Source: Planctomycetales bacterium 71-10
GTDB lineage: Bacteria; Planctomycetota; Planctomycetia; Isosphaerales; Isosphaeraceae
Length of the DNA stretch: 45,312 nucleotides
Reading direction: 5' to 3'
Assembly: GCA_001898385.1 (NCBI GenBank)
Contig: MKTT01000136.1
Span: 62,589 to 107,900, forward strand
Under the pieces are notes generated by a model. It was not told where the DNA came from, did no database searches, and saw nothing but the letters and a program-made list of their open reading frames with translations. The position numbers were made by a program, and so were the translations under genes. The stretch's first letter is position 1, and each line of letters starts with the position of its first letter. Of this stretch, positions 1 through 7,669 are shown piece by piece.

Positions 1-313
1 CGCACCGCACCTTAGAACCCCGGCCCCCGGCACCGGGTACCCGGCCCTCGCAGTCGGCCGCCTTCGCGGCCACGGAGTCTATGAGTGTGAGGAGTTCGGC
101 GTTCTGCATGGGTTGGCCGCAGTCGCCGACTACGTCCGGGACGTCGTTGGCGTCGGTCCGGAATACTACCTTACGGACGGCCCCGCCGGCCCCGCCGGCG
201 ACCAGGTCCCCTCGTGTCCGTCCCGGCGGCTTGGAAGGGACCTCCCTCGCCGCGACGGGGCGGTGAGCCTGATCTCCGGCCTGTGCCAGGGGTCCCCCCC
301 TGGCGTACATCAT
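1..313 (-). CDS. Partial open frame at the window edge, unknown protein
   Basis: An uninterrupted minus-strand frame runs from two adjacent ATG codons (313 and 310) to the left window edge, about 104 codons. The second half reads like real protein (VVFRTDANDVPDVV, then NAELLTLIDSVAAKAADCEG), whereas the first half is Gly/Pro/Arg-rich. I do not recognise the family. It points the same way as the PT operon, but about 760 bases lie between its start and the end of the cysteine desulfurase gene, so it is probably a separate unit. It could equally be a fragment of a decayed gene. Confidence 0.3.
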   Translation of the reverse strand, partial: MMYARGGPLAQAGDQAHRPVAAREVPSKPPGRTRGDLVAGGAGGAVRKVVFRTDANDVPDVVGDCGQPMQNAELLTLIDSVAAKAADCEGRVPGAGGRGSKVRC

Positions 314-1073
314 GGCCGTGTGGCCGTTGACGGTGCAGAGTTCATGAACCCATCTGCGTCACCTCCTCGTGTGAGAATTCCCGAGGCCAGGTCAGACCAT
401 TCGGGCCTTACGAGGGGCTACCCGCCCGAAGAAGGCGGCACGCCGAGGGGCGATGATCGCACTGGGCCGACTCGATAAAATCGCGTAGCCGGCGACGCCT
501 CGATCAACTCCCCAACCCGGCGGGCACCGGGGAATCCTGACGGCCGCAGGAACAGGATGAACTTCCTACGGAGCCGCGACGTCCTGATCGTCCCGACTTC
601 CGGCTTGAGTTGAGCCGGCCCGCGCTGGACGTGCTCAAGGACCTCCATCCCGGGCATGTCGTCGAATTGGTCGATCGCCGTACCCTGACTTTCGAGGGAG
701 GTCTCCTCCATTGCGTGATGTGGCAGATAAGGCTTCGGTTAAGACGAGCTTACTTCCGATCGAGAGAAGCACGAAGGAATCGCATGCGTGCCTCCACTGC
801 CTCTTCTGTTTCCCATGGCAAGAATCTACGGAAATCGCCACACCCCTGGTGGCAAAATAATTGCACATATACTCCAGGAAGGTCGTTGACCGCGATCAGA
901 CGCCATGTGACACAAATTGTCAGCGATTCTAGGGGCTAGATTTGGAGGGACGAGGATTGAATCAAGATCGTGAAAATCCATCCCGCCACTCTGCCGACCA
1001 CCACAGTACGATGGTCCGCTTATTCCGCGGGGCGGCGACCAGTCTGACCGACTCGGCTTTGAATGAGCATTGG
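314..1073. other. Gene-free stretch downstream of the PT operon
   Basis: No convincing gene is seen on either strand. The short open frames here are Arg/Ser/Pro-rich, lack a recognisable family signature and have no good ribosome binding site. The part from about 710 to 960 is noticeably richer in A+T than the rest of the window. It contains a small hairpin with 5-bp arms (837-841 and 849-853), which is too weak to call a terminator. Confidence 0.5.
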
Positions 1074-2264
1074 TCACAAGGCGGTCCGATTCGTCGGCAG
1101 TAGCCTGCATAATGCTTCGTGAAGTAGGACAACCGCGCGGTCGATCTCAGCGGGGGTATTGAAACGGCCAACGCCGAAGCGGATCGTCCCAACAGCCCTT
1201 TCGTGCTCGAGACCCATCGCGGTCAGCACGTGGCTGGGTTGATCCGTCCCGGCCGAACACGAAGCCCCGCGGCCGAAAGCTACACCGGCAAGTGTGAGTG
1301 CGAGGGCCTCTCCATCCACTCCAGGGAAGGATACGCTGAGCAGCCCCGGCAGTCGCTCATCTGGGTGTCCGTTCACTACCGCATTCGGAATGACGCGGGC
1401 AATTCGATCCTGAAGTCGGTCGCGGAGCGAAGAGACCAAACCAGCGTCGGCTTCTAATCGCTCACCCGCCAACTCACAGGCCGCTCCGAGCCCAACGATA
1501 TTCGCCACCGCAAGCGTCCCAGGCCGGATGCCCCCTTCTTGACCGCCTCCGAAAAAGAGCGGTTCGAGTCGGATGCGGGGTGATCGGCGTCGAATGTAGA
1601 GCAGCCCCGTTCCCTTCGGGCCGTAGAGTTTGTGGGCGGAGGCGCTCAAGAGATCGACGCCCAATGCATCCACGTCGATTGGCAACTTGCCAACCGCTTG
1701 GGTCGCGTCGGTGTGGATGAGGATGTCCCGGGCGATGCAGTGGCCGGCTATCTCGGCAACTCGCTGGAGAGTGCCGACCTCGTTGTTCGCGAGCATGACG
1801 CTCACGAGGATCGTCTGAGGGGTGATCGCGTCCCTGACTGCGCCCGGTCTCACCGCCCCATATTTGTCGACCGGGAGGAACGTTACTTGGAAACCTTCTC
1901 GCTCGAGATGCTGGCACGGTGCGAGGACGGATTTGTGCTCCGTCACAATGGTGACGATATGGTTCCCGCGAACCCTAGCGGCTCTCGCGGTTCCTAGGAT
2001 GGCCAGATTGTTGCTCTCGGTCGCCCCGCTCGTGAAAACGATCTCTTCAGATCGAGCGGAGAGCAGCAGCGCGACCTTCTCCCTCGCCCCCTCGACGGCG
2101 TCCGCCGCATAAGCTCCGAAGTCATGGGAGGGATTCGACGGATTGCCAAAATGGACGTCAAGGAAAGGTGCCATTGCTGCCAGAACAGATGGATCGAGCT
2201 GCGTGCTGGCGGCGTTGTCGAGGTAGATGGGGGCCGCCTGGTTCAGACGTGGCAGATTAGGCAT
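1074..2264 (-). CDS. sspA: Cysteine desulfurase of the DndA/SspA/IscS type
   Basis: PLP enzyme that takes sulfur from L-cysteine as an enzyme-bound persulfide; in PT systems this sulfur feeds the PAPS-reductase-like partner. The protein is 396 residues, full length for class-V aminotransferase desulfurases. Visible features are the N-terminal YLDNAAST motif (14-21), the PLP-stacking histidine in TEHKS (His110), the PLP lysine in SAHKLYGPKG (Lys212), and the catalytic cysteine in GASCSAGTDQPSHVL (Cys336). I chose the ATG at 2264, which has AGAAGGA upstream and precedes the conserved start. An upstream in-frame start would add 33 Arg/Gly-rich residues. The first 22 bases overlap the end of the PP-loop gene, so it is the last gene of the operon. 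Family assignment is firm; the PT role rests on context, and a housekeeping IscS role is less likely. Confidence 0.85.
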   Translation of the reverse strand: MPNLPRLNQAAPIYLDNAASTQLDPSVLAAMAPFLDVHFGNPSNPSHDFGAYAADAVEGAREKVALLLSARSEEIVFTSGATESNNLAILGTARAARVRGNHIVTIVTEHKSVLAPCQHLEREGFQVTFLPVDKYGAVRPGAVRDAITPQTILVSVMLANNEVGTLQRVAEIAGHCIARDILIHTDATQAVGKLPIDVDALGVDLLSASAHKLYGPKGTGLLYIRRRSPRIRLEPLFFGGGQEGGIRPGTLAVANIVGLGAACELAGERLEADAGLVSSLRDRLQDRIARVIPNAVVNGHPDERLPGLLSVSFPGVDGEALALTLAGVAFGRGASCSAGTDQPSHVLTAMGLEHERAVGTIRFGVGRFNTPAEIDRAVVLLHEALCRLLPTNRTAL

Positions 2265-3052
2265 CCGTCCTTCTCTCCCTCTTCGTCCTCGTCGGCGCCC
2301 CCTAGAATATGCAGCAGCCGGCGGCTCTTGGTCCCCTTCGTCTTTCCGCGGGACTCTTCCCACTTGCGCTGGATTTCATCCATTCGTTCGGGCTTTTCGA
2401 GTTCCGCGAGGGGTTCATTTCCGCACCAATAAAATGGGCGATACTTGTCTTGGTTAGCGTATTCGTATCTCTTGGCCTCCTCGAACAGGTCGGGGTAAGT
2501 TTGCTTGAGTCGAACCCATTCGATCTTCTGCTGATAAAAGCAGAAGAAACAGCCGGATCGACTGCGACCCCATTCCGTGTACTTCGGAAGGCCGAGGCCG
2601 CTCTCCTCAAGGATGCGAATGATATCTGCCCGGACCAGCCCGTCCTCCTTGAATGGGTACACGGCCGTGATATTGGGGCGGGTGCTTATGTATCCAGTCC
2701 GATCCTCGTCCGCCCGCAGGGCTACATAATTCCGCACAGGATCGTCCCCGACATAACGCTCGAACGGCTTCAGCTTGAGCATCTTTGTGCACCAGCGACG
2801 ATGGCTTGACGGGATCATGTTCCCGAATACGGCCAGCCAATGCTCGAAGCTTTCGTCCGGCGTAGTCCGATCGATCCGAGTTCCTAGGACGGCTTCAAGC
2901 CGATCGAGGTATTCGTAGGTCTCGGGAAGTTCCTTGAAAGTGTCGTGGAAGACGTACTCCATCCCCGACACGCGATCGCGCATGTAGATGGCGAGGGCGG
3001 CGCTGTCTTTGCCGCCGGACAGGCTGAGGATGTGTCGGGTTTCAGTGGTCAC
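2243..3052 (-). CDS. sspD: PP-loop sulfurtransferase of the PAPS-reductase family, SspD/DndC-like
   Basis: 269 residues with the PP-loop SGGKDS (12-17), which binds and hydrolyses ATP to activate a phosphate or backbone for sulfur transfer. Cysteines lie at WCTK (Cys88), GCFFC (Cys168 and Cys171), WCG (Cys210) and the extreme C-terminal GCLIC (Cys264 and Cys267). Such a set could bind an iron-sulfur cluster, as in DndC. In SspD and DndC this enzyme incorporates sulfur into the DNA backbone using sulfur from the desulfurase. The start is a GTG at 3052, only 3 bases after the stop of the receiver-like gene. Its end overlaps the desulfurase gene, which implies co-translation. A general PAPS reductase in sulfur assimilation is unlikely because no cys genes are nearby. 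Confidence 0.8.
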   Translation of the reverse strand: MTTETRHILSLSGGKDSAALAIYMRDRVSGMEYVFHDTFKELPETYEYLDRLEAVLGTRIDRTTPDESFEHWLAVFGNMIPSSHRRWCTKMLKLKPFERYVGDDPVRNYVALRADEDRTGYISTRPNITAVYPFKEDGLVRADIIRILEESGLGLPKYTEWGRSRSGCFFCFYQQKIEWVRLKQTYPDLFEEAKRYEYANQDKYRPFYWCGNEPLAELEKPERMDEIQRKWEESRGKTKGTKSRRLLHILGGADEDEEGEKDGCLICHV

Positions 3053-3055
3053 TTA

Positions 3056-5293
3056 TCATTCCCCGTTCGAGCTTGTTATGTCGGGAATCGATGCCTGTGT
3101 CCTCTCATGTCGTTCCGCCTCAGCGGAGGCGAACAATTCTTTCGCGCCCCCCGAAGCGGAAGCAACCTGGCCTGGCTCGCTTCCGCCTTCGACATGCTCT
3201 GGGCTTGCTACGGTCGATGACACCTCGACATCTTGAGGCATGGTCGCTGGATGATCTTTGACGAGCAGATTCAATACGATCGGTAGGTTCGGCTTGTACT
3301 GGCCCGAAAAATCGCGTTCGTTGTAGACCCAAAGAAGGGCATCATCAATTTTCGCGGGAGTTTCGGACCTCGCGGTTGGGACGGCTTTCGGCCTACGGGC
3401 AGCCGTCAGCCAGTCCAGGCTCGGGTCCAAGAGCCGACGGATTTTGTTCACCTTATTCTCGGCACCCGTCAACTTCTCGCGGGCTCGTTGAATTGACTTC
3501 TCATCCTGGCCGGGCTTTTGAAGCTGCGCCTCGCATTCGGCCTTCTCTTTCTCGCACCCCGCGAGCGGCTCGGCGAGGCTGTTTGCAATCTTCCTCGCGC
3601 ATTCGAGGGTGATGACGAATTGGTCCTCATCCTTACCGTCCGCGGAGCGCCCACGGATGACGACTGCGCCATCGAAGATCGTTTCTCCGGCCCGCTTGGA
3701 CACGCCTTTATCGCCCTTGAAATAGACCTCGACGTCTGCCCGCCGGCAGATCGGGGGGCGGACCGGCATGCCGAGCCTCGCGACCCGCGTGGTAAACGCC
3801 TGCTGGACCTCCAGGGCGTATGGCAGTGCCAACCGCGCCTTTCGCCTGAGTTTCCGTTCCTCGAACCAGGCCGCGACCTTTCCGTACTCGCAACTCGTCA
3901 CATGGCCCACATCCCAGAGGATTCGATAGGGCCTGTTTTCATGTCTGATGAGTTCCGTTCGCACTGCTCCCGAGTTATCCACCACCTCGTACCGCTGCAG
4001 CCGGCCCCGCATGAGCAGAACGGGTTGGTCGGGACGGAATGCGCGATCCTCTCCCGGCGAGAACGCCAAGTCGCAAGCGGCATTCGCCACCATTATGACC
4101 TCGTCACCCCCTGCTTCCTTGAAGAAGAGGTCTCCGAGTTGGAGATACGGTTCCTTCCCCTCGTTGAGTTGTTTCTCCTCGCCTTGCCTGCCCGCACGCG
4201 GATGGTGCCCCATCTCTTCGACGGCGGGTTCCGTCAAGGCACATTGATAGATCTCGGCCAGCTCGGGCGAGGGGTGCTCCTCGACCGGCACGTACTCTTT
4301 GTAGGACATAGCGTCGAGCCGCTTCTGCTGCTCCCGGACGCGGGCTTGACTATGGAGCAGATGAGAGAGCAGCGATTTGTACAGCCATAGCATGTAGTCC
4401 CCGAGGGGGTGGCCTTCCGCGTGTAGGCTGAGCGACTGGATGTTCGCGTAGTCCTCGAACCGTAGCGAACGGATCCGCCGGGTGAACTCCGCCTCCGCTC
4501 CCTTCAAGCCAACCTCGAGCGCCTCGACAAAACGTTGGATGTCGTGCCGGGCGGGGAGTTCGAGGGACCATGCGGTCAGGCGCATGAAGAGATGCGTCCG
4601 ATCTTTAAGCTCGTCTTTGGCGACGAACCCGAACAGCCCCCCCAAGAGACCTGATGCCGCCCTGAAGTGATCTTTGGCCGCAGCCGCTTCGGTCGGCTTC
4701 GAGGACATGAGGATGATGAACGGCTTGTCCGCGTCCGAGCCCAGCCCGGGCTCCTCGTAGAGCCTTCTCGCACGGCTTTCGGCGAGGTGGGATGCGCTCG
4801 TCCCTGGGCCGGGACCAAGGAGCCAGTCGAGAAAGACCAGCTTGAACGGCTCAGGGAGGTCTTCCTCGCTTCCAAGGGGAATCGGTTCGACGCCGGCTTC
4901 TTTGAGGTGTTTCTTCAACTCTTCGAGCGGTGCCAGATCGATAAGCCGCTGTGCGAAAAGATGCTCGGCCAGCGGGGCGGCGAGTTTCGTGAAAGCCTTC
5001 CGGCGATCCCACAGGTCGTTAAGGACGGCGTCGGTGATGTCCTCGTCCGATATTTCGGCGGGCACCGGTTCGTCCTCGCTCGCCACGGCCATAGCCACGG
5101 CTCTCAGCTCGGCGACGCTGTCCTCATCTCTCTGGATGGCGTTCCAGAAATCGGCAATCTCCGCTTCCAAGTCGTCCCGATGGAGTGGATCGAAGGCGTC
5201 GTCGATGATGGCCGCCTTCATGATTCCAGCACGCCTAAGCCGGTCCATGATCGGGTGTTCGATCGTCTCCTCGTGAGTGTGGGCGGCAGTCAC
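3056..5293 (-). CDS. Large protein with an expanded receiver-like domain, PT-operon linked
   Basis: 745 residues. The N-terminal third carries receiver-type hallmarks in the right order: an acidic pair after a hydrophobic strand (AAIIDDAF, Asp31-Asp32), a phospho-acceptor-like Asp in KLVFLDWLLG (Asp156), a Ser switch in FIILMSSKP (Ser197/198) and a lysine in FGFVAKDEL (Lys226). The gap between the acidic pair and Asp156 is about 125 residues instead of the usual 40-45, so a helical insert of roughly 80 residues is present. The middle (about 385-500) resembles a beta-rich part with an ANAACDLAF segment. Residues 575-620 look coiled-coil. The C-terminal tail is Ser/Glu-rich. The GTG start overlaps the stop of the GHKL gene by 3 bases, giving translational coupling. 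I infer that it is the cognate partner of the GHKL protein. No nuclease motif is evident. Confidence 0.7.
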   Translation of the reverse strand: MTAAHTHEETIEHPIMDRLRRAGIMKAAIIDDAFDPLHRDDLEAEIADFWNAIQRDEDSVAELRAVAMAVASEDEPVPAEISDEDITDAVLNDLWDRRKAFTKLAAPLAEHLFAQRLIDLAPLEELKKHLKEAGVEPIPLGSEEDLPEPFKLVFLDWLLGPGPGTSASHLAESRARRLYEEPGLGSDADKPFIILMSSKPTEAAAAKDHFRAASGLLGGLFGFVAKDELKDRTHLFMRLTAWSLELPARHDIQRFVEALEVGLKGAEAEFTRRIRSLRFEDYANIQSLSLHAEGHPLGDYMLWLYKSLLSHLLHSQARVREQQKRLDAMSYKEYVPVEEHPSPELAEIYQCALTEPAVEEMGHHPRAGRQGEEKQLNEGKEPYLQLGDLFFKEAGGDEVIMVANAACDLAFSPGEDRAFRPDQPVLLMRGRLQRYEVVDNSGAVRTELIRHENRPYRILWDVGHVTSCEYGKVAAWFEERKLRRKARLALPYALEVQQAFTTRVARLGMPVRPPICRRADVEVYFKGDKGVSKRAGETIFDGAVVIRGRSADGKDEDQFVITLECARKIANSLAEPLAGCEKEKAECEAQLQKPGQDEKSIQRAREKLTGAENKVNKIRRLLDPSLDWLTAARRPKAVPTARSETPAKIDDALLWVYNERDFSGQYKPNLPIVLNLLVKDHPATMPQDVEVSSTVASPEHVEGGSEPGQVASASGGAKELFASAEAERHERTQASIPDITSSNGE

Positions 5294-7644
5294 TTTTTCA
5301 CTCCGAGTGTCAGCGTGAACGTGTTGAGGTGGCCGTTCTTCGGGGCTGGCGGGTCGTCCAGAACCAGAGTCGCATCATGGTATCCCGCGATCTCGCGGGA
5401 GATGTACAGGCCCAGTCCCTTTCCCTCGCCGGGTGGCTTGGTCGTAACGAACGGATGAAAGACCTCCTCCCTGCGTTCGGGGGGAATCCCGGGGCCGTTG
5501 TCCGACACTCTCAATATCTTTGACCGGGTGTCCACCTCCACATCGATACGCGGCTTAAAGCTCTTATCTAACTTCCGCTGCTGCTTGAGCCAGTAGACGG
5601 AATTGCTGAAAAGGTTCTCTAAGACTTGTACAATCATGCCCTTGACCATCTTCACCGGCATTCCGCCGGCAGGCCGGGATGGTGTGACCGTTACCGAACA
5701 TGCGATATTGTGTCGGTAGAATTGCGCGTCGTGCGAGGCGATAACCTCCTCGACCAAGGCGATGAGGTCGAACGTTTCCTTGACCTGACGGCCAGCTTGG
5801 CTGAGCGGATCCAGGATTCGGAGGCGTTTCTGGAGCGTCTTGAGCTGAGCCCTCAGTGTATTGAGCCTTTCGCCTACACCCGGAGCCAGGGTGGTCGCGT
5901 CCGTATCGGCGAGCGTGGCCAGGGCGTGTGCGGTAGACCGGTTCAGCTCGTGGGCGACGATCTCCACCATAAGCCCGAGCCCGGCCAGGCTGACGAGCTG
6001 TTGCCGCCCGGTCGCGTAAGATTCCGCGAGCGCGTCGGCCTCTTTCAGAAGTACGCCCAGGCGATTAACCGACTCCTCGAGGCCGGCCGCAAGCCGTTTC
6101 TCCTCGGGATGGCGCTCGAGAAGGGTTTTGATGCTCTGGCGGATCTGCCGCTCCTCGGACTCGACACGCTTGCCGAGGTCGTCGAAATTGACCGGTAGGG
6201 CGGCTTGAGCCTCCTTGTCGACGGCGTTCAAGAAGGCCCGGAACTCGGTATCGAATAGATGCTTGAGGAGCTTTACGAGCGCGGCCTTCTCCTGGCAGTC
6301 GCGGAGCCCCTCGCGGTTCGTCTGGTCGGTCAGGGCTGGGTTGCCGAAGCGGGTGATGTCCACCTTGCCGACAACCTGCTTGCGGTTCACCTTGTAGCCG
6401 CCGGACGCGAACGCTTTGCGATCCAGGTCCAGCCAGTCGTCATCCGGACTTCCGTACGGATTCACCCGGAAGCCGTCACGGAACACCATCAGGCCGCCCG
6501 ACCAGGCATTTACGAGATCCTGCACCGCCCGCTTGTCGCCGATACCCTCCACCGCTTCGAGCGCCTGCCGATTGAACCAGTAGAATGTGACGGAGAAAGG
6601 ACCGAGGGAGCGGAGTACCGCGGGTGACCTGCCGGCCACACTGGTAAGGTGAGCCCCCTCGAGTAGGAACGACTTCTCCCGGTTCCTCAGCAGGTATTCG
6701 ACTTTTCCCGTAAACTGGGGCCCGCTGCCTCCGAGGGTGAAATTCGCTCGTACGGCCGCATGCGCCTGCTCGAAGAGCAACTTGTCCATGCGCATAATGT
6801 CAACCGCTCGGTCGTTGAACCGGAGCGAGATGGGGTAGCGTGACCTGGACATGAACGGGTCGGTCAGCTTGCTGAACTCCTCGCGGGCGATGTCTCGCAG
6901 CTTGTCGAATGACCACTCGGAGCTCAGCCCTGTGACCCGAATTCGAGTGCCATGCTCGCCGGGCGAGGCCTTGATTTCCCCTTCTTCCGGGCTGACATCG
7001 ATCTCGCCGATCTCGGCTTCCGACTTGTGGGAAAAAAGCCGCCAATCGATGTCGAGAAGATTCCAATTAGTCTCGGCGTCGGTCGAGGTCTCAATCTGCA
7101 CCCGCGACCCGAGCCGCATCACTGACAGCCGGCCAATTCCCTTCTCGCCGAGTACCGGCCTTTCAGCCGCAGCGCCTCGGCCGCCTTGTTCGACCTGGGC
7201 CAGACGACTGCGTGTTCCGATCGTCAGGAATACCGTTGCCAGCTCTAGGGCGCTCATCCCCGTGCCGGTATCGCCGAACACGATGGAGTTGGCCTCGTCA
7301 AGGGAGGCAAGAAGTTGATCCCAATCGCTGGCATTGCGCAACTCGGCCACGAGCTCCGGCCCGTCAGGCGCAGCTAAATCGACGTCGTCCGCGGCTGCTG
7401 CGGCGACCTCGTGGATAGCCTGTGTGAGTGCGGCCTTTGTGCGTCGAACTTGCCGCTCATTGTGAACGGTTTCGATATGCGCCAGATAGCGATCGTGCGG
7501 CAGTCGGACGGTTACATCGATGTCCACTCGCGGAGAGCCGGCGTCGAAGGAGTTCTTGATCAGTTCGTAGAAAGCCACCCCATCGGAACTGATGAGTTCG
7601 GCCCCGAGTTGAAGCACTGTTCGAGCCATTACGCGAAATGGCAT
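5290..7644 (-). CDS. Dual GHKL ATPase: Hsp90/MORC-like module plus histidine-kinase-like module
   Basis: 784 residues with two separate Bergerat folds. The N-terminal module has an N-box (ELIKNSFDA, 27-35), the G1 motif DTGTGM (125-130) and GEKGIGR (166-172), as in Hsp90, MutL and MORC-type ATPases, with an apparent transducer region to about 480. The C-terminal module has an H-box-like EIVAHELNRS (His565), an N-box (VLENLFSNS, 674-682), DNGPGI (715-720) and GKGLGLYI (741-748), as in histidine kinases. There are no transmembrane segments, so it is cytoplasmic. The ATG at 7644 lies 25 bases after the ATPase gene. It probably senses a nucleic-acid or phage state and passes a signal, perhaps a phosphate, to the receiver-like protein encoded next. 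The domain reading is firm; the role is inferred. Confidence 0.8.
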   Translation of the reverse strand: MPFRVMARTVLQLGAELISSDGVAFYELIKNSFDAGSPRVDIDVTVRLPHDRYLAHIETVHNERQVRRTKAALTQAIHEVAAAAADDVDLAAPDGPELVAELRNASDWDQLLASLDEANSIVFGDTGTGMSALELATVFLTIGTRSRLAQVEQGGRGAAAERPVLGEKGIGRLSVMRLGSRVQIETSTDAETNWNLLDIDWRLFSHKSEAEIGEIDVSPEEGEIKASPGEHGTRIRVTGLSSEWSFDKLRDIAREEFSKLTDPFMSRSRYPISLRFNDRAVDIMRMDKLLFEQAHAAVRANFTLGGSGPQFTGKVEYLLRNREKSFLLEGAHLTSVAGRSPAVLRSLGPFSVTFYWFNRQALEAVEGIGDKRAVQDLVNAWSGGLMVFRDGFRVNPYGSPDDDWLDLDRKAFASGGYKVNRKQVVGKVDITRFGNPALTDQTNREGLRDCQEKAALVKLLKHLFDTEFRAFLNAVDKEAQAALPVNFDDLGKRVESEERQIRQSIKTLLERHPEEKRLAAGLEESVNRLGVLLKEADALAESYATGRQQLVSLAGLGLMVEIVAHELNRSTAHALATLADTDATTLAPGVGERLNTLRAQLKTLQKRLRILDPLSQAGRQVKETFDLIALVEEVIASHDAQFYRHNIACSVTVTPSRPAGGMPVKMVKGMIVQVLENLFSNSVYWLKQQRKLDKSFKPRIDVEVDTRSKILRVSDNGPGIPPERREEVFHPFVTTKPPGEGKGLGLYISREIAGYHDATLVLDDPPAPKNGHLNTFTLTLGVKK

Positions 7645-7669
7645 GGAAATATCGCCCCCTCACGTCCGC

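Noticed and set aside
837..853. Small hairpin downstream of the PT operon as a rho-independent terminator
   Set aside because: Arms are only 5 bp and the T-run on the minus strand side is absent after the hairpin (an AT-rich stretch precedes it instead).
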